In this document: positions 16,095 to 25,177 of the stretch, one piece after another | Layout: every line of letters starts with the position of its first letter | How positions within the stretch are numbered: the stretch's first letter is position 1 | Assembly (NCBI GenBank): GCA_947086895.1 | Contig: CAMUAR010000034.1 | Span: 1 to 38,190, forward strand | Source of the DNA: an uncultured Lachnospiraceae bacterium | GTDB taxonomy: Bacteria > Bacillota > Clostridia > Lachnospirales > Lachnospiraceae | Length of the DNA stretch: 38,190 nucleotides | Direction of reading: 5' to 3' | Notes under the pieces: model-generated | Told to the model about the DNA's origin: nothing | Databases searched by the model: none | What the model saw: the letters and a program-made list of their open reading frames with translations, nothing else | Program-made: the position numbers and the translations under genes

Positions 16095-16739
16095 TCACGC
16101 CGCATAATCAATATTTCTTCCGCGCAGGCGCAGCGCATCCTGTGCCTTTTGGTTTTTCTGATATGGATTCTTTTCATTGGAATATTTGATCGCCGTGCGG
16201 GTTGTGCCGCCGGATACATAAGTCCTGCCGCACTCCGGGCAGGTCGATGTATGAATGGAAACCGAAGCGTTCACTACTTTTCCATTATTCTGCGCCGCCT
16301 TTGTATAAGCGTTGGATACATGTTCTCCCTCATGCGCCCGCACAACTGCCCCCGCAGCTCCCGGTGAAATATGTGCTGCCGCCTTAAAAGAAACATTTTC
16401 ATCCGACCCATCTTTGTACTTGCGCTCCTTACAGGTCTGACATTCCGCCGGAGAGGACTTTCCCTCCACTTTCTTTCCACTGTTTTGAACATCTTCCTGC
16501 CCAGGAATCCGAGCTGCTTCATCGCCCATCTTAATTCCTGACGGGGTATAAATTACGGCTGGCGATCCTTCCACACCGTCTCCTGGCCGTCCCATCGTTA
16601 CTGCTGGAACTGGCGATACCGGCGGAACCGGACCGCTTCGAGCACCCGTTCTTGCTGGCACAACATAAGCTGTTCTTCCATAAGATGTGTTCGCACCATA
16701 AAAATAACCTGCTGAAATACCTCCTGTATACATAAACAT
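16095..16739 (-). CDS. SprA-like putative zinc metallopeptidase
   Basis: This 214-residue protein has a Gly/Pro/Val-rich, probably disordered first half. A conserved-looking second half begins with CQTCKERKYKDGSDENVSF, followed by HISPGAAGAVVRAHEGEHV, whose HEGEH matches the zinc-protease motif HExxH, and then HTSTCPECGRTYVSGGTTRT. The two CxxC pairs may bind a structural metal. Similar proteins are often labelled SprA-related in clostridia; the substrate is unknown. No signal peptide is seen. AAAGGAGG lies about 5 bases from ATG 16739. Confidence 0.8.
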   Translation of the reverse strand: MFMYTGGISAGYFYGANTSYGRTAYVVPARTGARSGPVPPVSPVPAVTMGRPGDGVEGSPAVIYTPSGIKMGDEAARIPGQEDVQNSGKKVEGKSSPAECQTCKERKYKDGSDENVSFKAAAHISPGAAGAVVRAHEGEHVSNAYTKAAQNNGKVVNASVSIHTSTCPECGRTYVSGGTTRTAIKYSNEKNPYQKNQKAQDALRLRGRNIDYAA

Positions 16740-16824
16740 AAGCCTCCTTTCTTATGGCATTACAAATAATTATAAAACTCAATTATTCTTTTTATTTTAT
16801 AACAACAATTTATGCTATTTATTA

Positions 16825-16848
16825 ATAGATAAATTCTGATTTATCTAT
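16825..16848. terminator. A+T-rich 10-bp hairpin after the nucleoside phosphorylase gene
   Basis: ATAGATAAAT and ATTTATCTAT pair perfectly around a TCTG loop, 35 bases past the phosphorylase stop. There is no strong T-run, so the terminator role is tentative. Confidence 0.35.
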
Positions 16849-16882
16849 GAAATCCTCTGAAAATGCTGTATTTTCAATGATG

Positions 16883-17644
16883 TTATAATATTCCAACCAG
16901 CTTTTTACAAAGCGTCACAAGATCATAACGAATTCCTTCCCGGCTGTGCCATCCCCTATCGCTCCATTCGTCCTGCGAAACGTCATCCCCGCCATAGATC
17001 AACGCTCCATACTGAAAACCTCTGAATTGTGAAACGGCAATACACCCTGCCTGCTCCATTTCCACAATCTTCGCACCTTCTTCTTTTCGCCGTGCTATTT
17101 TGTCAGCAGTTTCTCTGAATATTGCATCTGTTGTCCAAGTCAATCCTCGAATGTATGAAATGGAATTATTTTCTAAATAAGCTGCAATTTTTTCAGTGGT
17201 TTCTGGATTTGTAAAGATATATTTTGAAGGTTCTATATAATGGTATGAAAATCCCTCATCCCTAATTGCTCCGTCCACAACAAGGATCTGTCCCACTTCG
17301 ATGTTTTTGTCGAGAACTCCACCGCCGCCACAGAACATAACCTTGGTAATACCCATAGCATGAAATAGATCCAAATTTCCTGCACAAGCTGGACATCCTA
17401 CCTGACCCAATGTAATCAGAATATCATCGTCCAAAAAGCGATATATTAAGACCGGATTCTCACCACCAATCGTTTTTTCATGCAGAATCTTACCTTCGTC
17501 CACTAATTTATCCATAACCTCAGGAAAAAAAGTAATAATTAACTTATCTGTTTCAAACGATTGGTCTACAAAAGATGTTGGATTTAATTTTGCAACTTTG
17601 TTATCATCAAACTCTAATATTGGATATTTGTTTTCCGTAATCAT
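16883..17644 (-). CDS. Nucleoside phosphorylase-like protein (PNP/UDP family)
   Basis: From ATG 17644, with GGAGGA about 6 bases upstream, the protein has 253 residues, the usual size of uridine phosphorylase-like enzymes. The family core is visible as GCPACAGNLDLFHAMGITKVMFCGGGGVLD, the strand GQILVVDGAIRDEGFSYHY, and the nucleoside-binding VEMEQAGCIAV, where MEME-type Glu contacts ribose. The reading upstream to 17764 has no ribosome site and is dropped. The N-terminal 80 residues diverge from housekeeping enzymes, so the base specificity, or even whether it is a phosphorylase or a hydrolase, is open. It follows an ADP-ribosyltransferase-like gene. Confidence 0.82.
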   Translation of the reverse strand: MITENKYPILEFDDNKVAKLNPTSFVDQSFETDKLIITFFPEVMDKLVDEGKILHEKTIGGENPVLIYRFLDDDILITLGQVGCPACAGNLDLFHAMGITKVMFCGGGGVLDKNIEVGQILVVDGAIRDEGFSYHYIEPSKYIFTNPETTEKIAAYLENNSISYIRGLTWTTDAIFRETADKIARRKEEGAKIVEMEQAGCIAVSQFRGFQYGALIYGGDDVSQDEWSDRGWHSREGIRYDLVTLCKKLVGIL

Positions 17645-17833
17645 AATATTCCTCCATAAATCCCATATGTGACTGTGTCCCTTTGAAATATCATACAGCG
17701 AAACAGACATATTTTCAAGTAATTGGTGCAAGGGAAACCGTATAAAGGGATAAGGCGGACACATTGCAATATATCCTTTGTTTTTAAGGCTTTCGGAGGA
17801 TTTTACTGATAACCTACAAAGAACAATAACTGC

Positions 17834-18646
17834 TCATAAAATCGTGGTTTTCAAATTATTATTTGTAATAATTTGAAACTGTCTATCTGCCTGTTCTGCG
17901 AAAATTTTTGGAGTAGATACCGGGCTTGTCAGTCCAATGACATCCCAAGTTGCAGTCCAGAGCAAATAAGGTTCTAACGGCAGTTGATCTTTTACTTTCA
18001 AATGGCAGCCGTCGCGGAGAAGCAAGCCGTCCTGAGCAATTTTTTTTGCGTCAAAATACAATCTTGCCCCGGTAATATACTCTGCATTTTCATCCATAAT
18101 AATTTTACCCTGCTGTTTTGAATTTACAACAATCTCTCCGGTAACACCGCTTCCAAACATAATATAATCGCTGAAATCCTCCGGGTCTCCAAGTTTTATT
18201 CCAATCGGCTTTTTCTCGGCAACCGCTTTTTCCGCTTTTAGTATATTCCAGCTTTTCAACATTCCATCCTGTTTTATACGCTCCCAGCTGCTTTGGGGCG
18301 TGCTGTGAACCAAAACAGATGGTTCATTTTCACGAAGAAAAGATTCATTATATCTGTGAGTGCCATAATATTTTTTTGCCGCTTTCAGGTCTTTCTCTGC
18401 TGCTACTAAAATTGCATTTTTGTTATTTGCTTCGCAAAATCCCATAAAATCGCAGGTTGCCATCTTCCAGTCTTTACAGTTTAAAAGACTAATCTTTATT
18501 GTATAAGCACATCTGTTGTTGCTGGCGCACATCCATTGATAATCTTTGCTGTTTGTATGCATGAAAATAATCCACGAACTATCATACTTATGCCCGGTAA
18601 TCGGATTTATTTCATTTTCAAAAAGTTCGTCAATTCTATAAATCAT
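17834..18646 (-). CDS. Predicted ADP-ribosyltransferase-fold protein (KptA/DarT-like), tentative
   Basis: This 270-residue soluble protein starts at ATG 18646, which has GGAGAG about 6 bases ahead; the Met four codons earlier has none. The first 110 residues are a mixed domain with several Trp and Cys. The second part begins VLVHSTPQSSWERIKQDGML, which looks like the first His strand and following helix of ART folds (compare YHGTS...L..GL in KptA), and later has ARLYFDAKKIAQDGLLLRDG followed by LPLEPYLL, also in KptA-like order. This is pattern recognition, not a search. No antitoxin-like partner is beside it except possibly the phosphorylase-like gene. Confidence 0.5.
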   Translation of the reverse strand: MIYRIDELFENEINPITGHKYDSSWIIFMHTNSKDYQWMCASNNRCAYTIKISLLNCKDWKMATCDFMGFCEANNKNAILVAAEKDLKAAKKYYGTHRYNESFLRENEPSVLVHSTPQSSWERIKQDGMLKSWNILKAEKAVAEKKPIGIKLGDPEDFSDYIMFGSGVTGEIVVNSKQQGKIIMDENAEYITGARLYFDAKKIAQDGLLLRDGCHLKVKDQLPLEPYLLWTATWDVIGLTSPVSTPKIFAEQADRQFQIITNNNLKTTIL

Positions 18647-18737
18647 GGTTCTCTCCATTTTAAAGTATTTCTACAATTTAGTGCTCGCCATGCCAAAAGA
18701 TAGCTTTTGTTTTTTCATTTTCTGGTAAAAAATAATT

Positions 18738-19421
18738 TTATTCTTTCACCAGCTTAAATTTTGCGCTGCTGTTGCGGTTCAACAGATCAGGAGTAAAAGT
18801 AAGCTCCACTTCCTCCCAGTTTTCTGGAACTTCGTAGGCAATAAACCCAGTTTTTTCTTCCCCTGCTTTGATTGTGCCGTCCAAATTCTCATAACCGCCG
18901 CTCATCATCGCACGGACAGACTGTCCTGTTGATTTACCGTCCACGCTGGCTTTAAAACTCATAATCGTTGTAACAGATATATCATTTTTTGATGTGTTCG
19001 AAAAAGTAAACTCAATATATAAATAACGCTTCCCATCACCAGGTTTATTCCAATCGTCCCCTGTATTCTCCTCATAGCCTGTCATGGTAGCTTCCAGCTC
19101 TCCAATCAGCGCTGTTTCATCCATTTCACATACAATTTCTTCTGCTTCCACAGTCGGCGTCGCCTCAGTTTTTGGAATTACCGGCACTGGTGTTGGCACT
19201 TTTATATCATCCACATACAGTTCTTTGTCCTTCTGTTGTGATATACTGAGCCATATAATCACAGACCATACTCCGACAAATAATAATATAATTCCTACAG
19301 CAATCACCGCGGATGGAATTCCCTGCTTTTTGCTGCAAATCGGACATACCTGCGCAGTCTTTGATATCTCTGATTTGCAGTACTTACATATTTTTTTGTT
19401 GCCAAGATCATTTTTCATCAC
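18738..19421 (-). CDS. Zinc-ribbon membrane protein with DUF4352-like C-terminal domain
   Basis: This 227-residue protein starts with a zinc ribbon (CKYC, about 12-15, and CPIC, about 26-29). One transmembrane helix at about 37-60 (SAVIAVGIILLFVGVWSVII) and a Pro/Thr-rich linker follow. The outer domain of about 130 residues has an immunoglobulin-like pattern (YLYIEFTFSNTSKNDISV and GEEKTGFIAYEVPENW) typical of DUF4352. The ribosome site GAAGGGGG lies about 10 bases from ATG 19421. The topology puts the ribbon inside and the beta domain outside. Function unknown. Confidence 0.82.
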   Translation of the reverse strand: MMKNDLGNKKICKYCKSEISKTAQVCPICSKKQGIPSAVIAVGIILLFVGVWSVIIWLSISQQKDKELYVDDIKVPTPVPVIPKTEATPTVEAEEIVCEMDETALIGELEATMTGYEENTGDDWNKPGDGKRYLYIEFTFSNTSKNDISVTTIMSFKASVDGKSTGQSVRAMMSGGYENLDGTIKAGEEKTGFIAYEVPENWEEVELTFTPDLLNRNSSAKFKLVKE

Positions 19422-19748
19422 AATATTCCCCCTTCTAGTTCCATTTCCCCTATGTTGCGGATCGATGATAAAACTTAAAGTTTCTATCTTCTATCCCCAA
19501 AATGAAAACTTTACATTGTACTTTGCCTTTTATCTTACCACAAAACCAGTCCAATGCCAAGTAGGATATGCTTTCTCACAAAAAAACATTATCATTATGT
19601 TCTGCAATTTATAAGGCTGCCGCAAAATACAACCATCACACAAAATACCAAAATAATCATAATGATATTCTGTAAAATAATCGTTTTTTTACGACAGCCC
19701 TATCTTTAGCTGTAAACAGTTAAAATTTCTTAAAAACCACTTTTTATA
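19422..19748. other. Intergenic region between pullulanase and DUF4352-like gene
   Basis: A 327-base gap. Its upper part holds an inverted-repeat-bounded segment (19615-19699). The lower part is the promoter region of the DUF4352-like gene, without boxes I can assign confidently. Confidence 0.5.
19615..19699. repeat. 85-bp segment with terminal inverted repeats (possible MITE or pullulanase terminator)
   Basis: GGCTGCCGCAAAA at the left matches the inverse of the right end (GGCTGTCGTAAAA) at 11 of 13 positions; both differences still allow G.U pairing in one RNA strand. It could be a short non-autonomous element, or serve as a terminator after the pullulanase gene. Confidence 0.45.
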
Positions 19749-22448
19749 TTATTTCTTTTTTGCTTTTTTCTTTCCCATCAAAACAACGCCTGCGCAGGCT
19801 GCCATCACAACGACTGCTGCAATACTTACAATCAGCAGAACCGGTGAACTATTACCCTTTGCAGAATTGTTGTCCTGTGCAAGAACCATTGCAGAAATTC
19901 CGTCCACGGTCACCTTTCCATTTTTGATGGTCTGAATCACTTCGGTGCCAGCTTTCTCACCGTTGATATACATATTCCATTTTCCCTGTGGAAGCTCAAC
20001 CTGCACGCCTTCCTTGTTTGCGTTAAAAATTACAAAAATTGAATTTGCAGTTTCGCCATTCACGCCGCCGTTAATCTGGAATGCCGCAACATTTGCATCC
20101 ATTCCTGAAATCGGAATAACATTGTTTTTCACATCTTCTGCATTGGTCAGGCGAAGCGCCGCATGAGCCTTGCGGAATGCAATCAGACCTTTATAGTATT
20201 CGAACACCTGTTTGTATTCCTCGTCTGCAAGGTTCTCCCAGCGCAGCTGGTTGATTGCATCGCCGGAAGAATAGCTGTTCTCATCAAAACTTCCGTCCGG
20301 TTTTACCTTTGTGCGAAGCATCTCCTCGCCCGCCTGCATAAATGGAATACCTTCAGCAGTCATATAAACCGCAGCAGCAAGATTATTCATCTTAATCTGC
20401 TCTGCTCTTGTCGCGTTTGGCGTGGAGTTTGTAATGCGGTCAATCAATGTCATATTATCGTGACAGGACGCATAATTGACGCTCTGTGCCGGAGTTGTAC
20501 ACCAGTTTGGCGCAAGACCCATAAAACATTTTTCCAGAGTTGCTTCCATGCCCTGCGCTCCAGAAACATAACCTGTAGTCTCATTGTCAAAAACATTGCC
20601 TTTGAGCATATCGCGGATCGTATCGCTGAAATAAGCAAATCCCGGAGTCATTGTGGAATTTACCTGTGTTGCAAGGCTGTAACCTTCCTTGGTCATCTCT
20701 GTCGCAAGTGTCCAGCCCTCGCCGTAAAATACAACGTTCGGATGGTCTTTATGCACTTCTTCCATAATCGCATTGATCAGTTCTGTATCCATCAGACCTA
20801 CAAGGTCAAAACGGAAACCATCAATATGATATTCGTCCGCCCAATATTTCACAGAATCCACAATATATTTCTTTACCATTGAGCGCTCTGTTGCAGTATC
20901 GTTTCCACAGCCGGAACCATTGGAATAATTGCCGCTCTCGGAAATACGAGTAAAATATACTGGAACTAATTTGTTAAAGCAAAAATCTGTCGCGCTCTGT
21001 ACATGGTTATACACAACGTCCATAATTACGCTGATACCGTTTTGATGGAACGATTGTACCATCTGCTTCATTTCCTTAACACGCACTTCTCCATTCCGCG
21101 CGTCAGTGGAATAAGAGCCTTCTGGCACATTATAATTCTTTGGATCATATCCCCAGTTAAACTGCTCGGTATAAATACTGGTTTCATTGACCGAACCAAA
21201 ATCATAAACAGGAAGCAAATGTACATGAGTAACACCAAGCTCCTTAATATGGTCAAGTCCTGTGGATATACCGGACGGAGTTTTTGTTCCGGTCTCTGTC
21301 AAACCTAAAAATTTACCCTTATTTTTGATACCTGAGTTTTCATCCGTAGAAGCGTCGCGGACATGCAGCTCATAGATAATCGCATCGTTAAAGTTCTTTC
21401 CCGCATTTGGGTCGGAATCTTTATCCCATCCTTCTGGGTCGGTAGCATCCAGGTCAATTACCATAGCGCGGTCACCGTTCACACCGGTCGTTCTTGCATA
21501 AGGATCGCACGCCTCGACAAAAGTGCCTCCAACCTCTGCCGTATACGTATAATAAACACCGTTTAAATCACCTGTTTTCTCCGCAACCCAAGTACCATTC
21601 ACATCTGGATTCATTGTAATCTGCTCTGTCAAATCTGTAACTCCCTGCATACCGCCGGAATAAAGATTTAATGTGACAGACTGCGCTGTCGGCGCCCAGA
21701 CACGGAAACTTGTCTTGTCTTTTGTGTAAGTTGCGCCAAGATCATTCCCATTGTATGTATATTCTTCCTCAAATTTTGCCGTCGAGAAAATAATCGGCAT
21801 TGTAACCTTCATTACGCCTTTGTTTTCTTCTCCATGGCAGGCTACACTGTAGCTTCTTGTTCCATCAATTTCCTCTCCAAGTACAAGATGATATTCTGTA
21901 TCAGAAACAGCTTCTACTTTCTCCAGCTTCACTTCGCCGTCCGGCCCCGAAACAGAAAAATACGTATCAAGATCTTCCTCAATTTTACCTGTAAATATTG
22001 CGACAATCGTTTTTTCGCCGTCATAGCGCGCGCTTGCCATCTTAACACCGGTTACAGCGTCAGCGCCATACTCTTTTGTATAACCCGCTACGCCGGATTC
22101 TACATAGATATGTACTGTACCGGAAACCATCTCTGCAATGTCAATAAACTGATCCTCATTTACATCCTTTGCCCAATCCTGTGTACGCACAATAAACCCG
22201 ACGCTTGTCACTCCAGGCGCGACGGAAATTGTCGCTACCATCTCGCCGTCCTCCTCGGCAAATGGATAATCTACACCATCCATTCCGGCTCCCCATGTCC
22301 ATACACTCCAGCCGTCATAGCTGCCATCTGGTCTGTGGTAATGCAATTTCATTACCAGTTCTTCTGCCGCACTTGCCATAATGCCTGCCGGGATGCAGGA
22401 AACAAGCATCAGAACCATCGCCAAAAAAGCAATCACACGTTTTTTCAT
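19749..22448 (-). CDS. pulA: Type I pullulanase, secreted and membrane-anchored (GH13)
   Basis: This 899-residue debranching enzyme cleaves alpha-1,6 links in pullulan and branched starch. A signal peptide (residues 1-28, cut after ASA) is followed by a CBM41-like starch-binding domain (KLHYHRPDGSYDGWSVWTWG, about 34-130), a CBM48-like module (ATYTKDKTSFRVWAPTA) and the catalytic barrel. The barrel shows the pullulanase signature YNVPEGSYS, region I DVVYNH (about 479), region II GFRFDLVG with nucleophile Asp (about 547), region III GEGW with acid Glu (about 577) and SCHDN (about 663). The end is a transmembrane helix plus GKKKAKKK, which holds the enzyme on the membrane without an LPXTG motif. 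It sits alone with its own promoter. Confidence 0.95.
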   Translation of the reverse strand: MKKRVIAFLAMVLMLVSCIPAGIMASAAEELVMKLHYHRPDGSYDGWSVWTWGAGMDGVDYPFAEEDGEMVATISVAPGVTSVGFIVRTQDWAKDVNEDQFIDIAEMVSGTVHIYVESGVAGYTKEYGADAVTGVKMASARYDGEKTIVAIFTGKIEEDLDTYFSVSGPDGEVKLEKVEAVSDTEYHLVLGEEIDGTRSYSVACHGEENKGVMKVTMPIIFSTAKFEEEYTYNGNDLGATYTKDKTSFRVWAPTAQSVTLNLYSGGMQGVTDLTEQITMNPDVNGTWVAEKTGDLNGVYYTYTAEVGGTFVEACDPYARTTGVNGDRAMVIDLDATDPEGWDKDSDPNAGKNFNDAIIYELHVRDASTDENSGIKNKGKFLGLTETGTKTPSGISTGLDHIKELGVTHVHLLPVYDFGSVNETSIYTEQFNWGYDPKNYNVPEGSYSTDARNGEVRVKEMKQMVQSFHQNGISVIMDVVYNHVQSATDFCFNKLVPVYFTRISESGNYSNGSGCGNDTATERSMVKKYIVDSVKYWADEYHIDGFRFDLVGLMDTELINAIMEEVHKDHPNVVFYGEGWTLATEMTKEGYSLATQVNSTMTPGFAYFSDTIRDMLKGNVFDNETTGYVSGAQGMEATLEKCFMGLAPNWCTTPAQSVNYASCHDNMTLIDRITNSTPNATRAEQIKMNNLAAAVYMTAEGIPFMQAGEEMLRTKVKPDGSFDENSYSSGDAINQLRWENLADEEYKQVFEYYKGLIAFRKAHAALRLTNAEDVKNNVIPISGMDANVAAFQINGGVNGETANSIFVIFNANKEGVQVELPQGKWNMYINGEKAGTEVIQTIKNGKVTVDGISAMVLAQDNNSAKGNSSPVLLIVSIAAVVVMAACAGVVLMGKKKAKKK

Positions 22449-22484
22449 AATCTTGTATCCCCCTTTGGTTTTTTGGTACTTCTA

Positions 22485-22512
22485 ATTATAACGTATTTCA
22501 AGGGAATTTCAA
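22485..22512 (-). promoter_or_regulatory. Promoter of the pullulanase gene
   Basis: On the minus strand the -35 is TTGAAA (22507-22512) and the -10 is TATAAT (22485-22490), with 16 bases between. The -35 is part of a direct repeat CCTTGAAAT, spaced 11 bases, which could be a regulator site. Confidence 0.7.
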
Positions 22513-22522
22513 GGGGTTTTGG

Positions 22523-22554
22523 CAAAAATTTTCGATTTTTTTCGAAAATTTTTG
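22523..22554. promoter_or_regulatory. 13-bp perfect palindrome upstream of the pullulanase promoter
   Basis: CAAAAATTTTCGA and its exact inverse flank a six-T spacer. The dyad ends about 11 bases upstream of the -35, a natural place for a regulator to bind. Confidence 0.6.
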
Positions 22555-22858
22555 TTGATATTTTTATAAAAGTAGATTATTGTATTGAATAAATCTTATA
22601 AATTATAAACAAAACTTTAATATCCAAATAGAAAATTTCTATCTTGGAAATCAAACAAATCCGCTTGCAGATCTTAAAAAATACAAGTTTTCAATCTTGA
22701 TCTAAAAATAATTTCTTGTTATCCAGAGCGTGTTTGAAAATGAAATATTGCACAAACTTACAAATTATGCCGAAAGAAAAATAGGAAAAAACAAGAAAAC
22801 CATAATCTATAAACAATAAATGCCTTTGAAAACTGCAAAAAGATATTTGACAGAAAAC
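22555..22858. other. A+T-rich gap with dispersed motif copy C
   Basis: No gene is visible. The only notable item is the GAGCGTGTTTGAAAA motif at 22726-22754. Confidence 0.5.
22726..22754 (+). repeat. GAGCGTGTTTGAAAA dispersed motif, copy C
   Basis: The first 16 bases equal copy B. The continuation AAATATTGCACAAA also resembles copy D (AAAACTGCACAAA). Confidence 0.65.
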
Positions 22859-22894
22859 AAAACGAAACAGGCTGCAAACAGCCCGTTTCGTTTT
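22859..22894. terminator. Terminator of the ABC transporter operon
   Basis: AAAACGAAACAGGCTG and CAGCCCGTTTCGTTTT form a 16-bp stem with one mismatch and a CAAA loop. The flanking A and T runs suit termination in both directions. It lies 65 bases past the last ABC gene. Confidence 0.88.
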
Positions 22895-22959
22895 ACACTC
22901 AGACTTATTATGAAATTACACATTCAAACGATACAGCAACAGCATGTAAAATAATTGTT

Positions 22960-25146
22960 TTACTCTACCTTCTGCATCTCCAACTGCGCCGTCACAAGTT
23001 TATAGTAAATCCCCTGCGCTTCCATCAATTCATTGTGCGTGCCAATCTCGGCAATGCTGTGACCGTCAATTACAACAAGACGATCCGCATCTTTTAATGT
23101 GGAAAGACGGTGCGCAATCGCAAATGTCGTGCGTCCTTCCGTCAAGCGTTCCAGTGCTTTCTGAATCAAATATTCGCTCTCTGTATCAAGACTTGCCGTC
23201 GCCTCGTCAAGAATCAGAAGCTTTGGCTCATTTAAAATCGCACGGGCAATCGCAATGCGCTGACGCTCGCCGCCGGAAAGATTGTAGCCGCGTTCACCGA
23301 CATAAGTATTATAGCCATCCGGCGTCCGGCAGATAAAATCATGTGCGTTCGCCATCTTTGTCGCGCGGATTACCTCCTCATACGTCGCATCTGGCTTTGC
23401 AAACTTGATGTTGTTTAAAATTGTTCCAGAAAACAAAAATGTTTCCTGCAATACAACACCGATCTGCGAGTGAAAGTTTTCCAGACGGATATCGCGAATA
23501 TCTTTTCCGTCGATCAGCAACTCCCCGTCGTCCAGCTCGTACAGATGCATAATCAAGTTAATCATCGTCGATTTTCCAGTGCCGGAAGCACCGACAAGCC
23601 CTATCATTTCCCCCGGTTTTACAGAAAGATTGATATCCTCCAGCACCGGTTTGTAAGACTTGTAACCGAATGTTGCATGACGGAATTCCACTGCTCCCTG
23701 AATTGCAAGATCCGTTGCTTCCTCCCGGTTTACAATGCGTGGTTCCTGCGACATTACGTCGTTGATACGCTCGACGCTGTTGATTAAATTCATCAGCTGG
23801 CGCGGAAGATTGGTCAGCCAGTTTAAATACATATAAAGCATCGAAGTATAATTGATAAACTGCAGCAGCTGTCCCGGCGTTTTTTCTCCATTTAAAACTC
23901 TTATACCGCCAAGGTACGTAATAAAATATACGCCCACGCCAATCGCAAAGGAAAAGATTGGATAGAAAATCGCCCAAAACACTTCATTTCTGCGGTTGAT
24001 CGCAGCATAGGCATCTGCCAGTTCATTAAAATGCTGTGTCTCGGATTCTTCTTTGCCGTAGGACTTTACAACGCTCATACCAGAAATTACATCCTGAAGC
24101 GAGCTGTTTACATCATCGCTCTTCTGCCACTGACGATGAAACAGCCGGTGAATCTTGCCCCGAAAAGATGTCGCAGCTAAAATGACAACTGGAATAAACA
24201 AAAACGAAATCAACGCCAGTTTTACATCAAGCATAAGCATATAGACCATATCGCAAACAAAAACAACAAAAACAGTAAACATATTACAAAATACATCTTG
24301 CATAAATTCTTTTATCCGCGCGGTATCACGAACCACACGATTCATCAACTCACCGGGGCGGCGGTCATTGATAAAAGAAAGAGAAAGAATTTGTATTTTA
24401 TGATATAGCTTTGCGCGCAGGTCACGGCTCAAAGTAGATCCAAGTTTTGAACTTAAATAGGCCTTTATAATATTGACAATCAAAATGCCAATGCTTAAAA
24501 CAAATAAAATACCAAGAAAAGATAATGCTTCCGACAGCGTTCCCTTTCGGTTCAGCAGCACATCATCCACCAAATGTTTTTGGATTTCGGGTCCTAACAA
24601 TGTGATGGTCGCTGCAAGAAGCATAAAAAAGAGAATCACAGCGAGCTGTTTTTTATAAGGTCCAATCAGAGAAAAAAACTCTCTGATAAAACCGCCGCCC
24701 TTTTTTGTACAATAAGGGCATTCTCTTGTTCCTGGCAATGCACGATGACACTTAGGGCAGATTTTTTCATATTCGTCGCTCGATACAAGCGAGTGCTTTC
24801 CGGCAAGCAGCATCATACATCCGCGGGCAACATAAGAAAAGCGCGACAGATGTTTTCCAGAAAACCGCGCGGCAACCCATTCCTCACCTTTTGTTGTGAT
24901 CAGGAACAGACCGCAGTCAATCTGAGGCTCGCTGGCAATTTTCTGACAATCTGCAAGCTTATAAACCTGTTTTAACGCTCCCTGCTGCAAAACAAAAATA
25001 CGCTTGCGCGTCACCGCGACGTAGGAATTGTCGATAAAGGCCCCGTTTTCATCGACATCGAACGGCACAGCATAACAAAGTTCCTCGTCGGACGGCAGTG
25101 CCAAAAGTGCCAAATTTTCATTTGAAAGATCAAATTTTAATATCAT
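22960..25146 (-). CDS. ABC exporter half-transporter with N-terminal domain and zinc ribbon (third gene of operon)
   Basis: This 728-residue protein has, in order, a soluble beta-rich domain (1-125), a zinc ribbon (Cys130, Cys133, Cys143, Cys146), a six-helix exporter domain (about 155-460) and an ABC ATPase (about 480-728). ATPase motifs are Walker A GASGTGKST, Q-loop VLQET, signature LSGGERQR, Walker B LLILDEA and H-loop AHR, so the site is complete. The soluble start includes YVAVTRKRIFVLQQG, reminiscent of GRAM/PH-like folds. It probably dimerises with the related ABC protein encoded two genes upstream. Substrate unknown; the family includes lipid, peptide and drug exporters. The gap to the DUF1854 gene is 31 bases. 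Confidence 0.93.
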   Translation of the reverse strand: MILKFDLSNENLALLALPSDEELCYAVPFDVDENGAFIDNSYVAVTRKRIFVLQQGALKQVYKLADCQKIASEPQIDCGLFLITTKGEEWVAARFSGKHLSRFSYVARGCMMLLAGKHSLVSSDEYEKICPKCHRALPGTRECPYCTKKGGGFIREFFSLIGPYKKQLAVILFFMLLAATITLLGPEIQKHLVDDVLLNRKGTLSEALSFLGILFVLSIGILIVNIIKAYLSSKLGSTLSRDLRAKLYHKIQILSLSFINDRRPGELMNRVVRDTARIKEFMQDVFCNMFTVFVVFVCDMVYMLMLDVKLALISFLFIPVVILAATSFRGKIHRLFHRQWQKSDDVNSSLQDVISGMSVVKSYGKEESETQHFNELADAYAAINRRNEVFWAIFYPIFSFAIGVGVYFITYLGGIRVLNGEKTPGQLLQFINYTSMLYMYLNWLTNLPRQLMNLINSVERINDVMSQEPRIVNREEATDLAIQGAVEFRHATFGYKSYKPVLEDINLSVKPGEMIGLVGASGTGKSTMINLIMHLYELDDGELLIDGKDIRDIRLENFHSQIGVVLQETFLFSGTILNNIKFAKPDATYEEVIRATKMANAHDFICRTPDGYNTYVGERGYNLSGGERQRIAIARAILNEPKLLILDEATASLDTESEYLIQKALERLTEGRTTFAIAHRLSTLKDADRLVVIDGHSIAEIGTHNELMEAQGIYYKLVTAQLEMQKVE

Positions 25147-25177
25147 AACTTTTTCGGATGCCTTTCTATAACAATAG

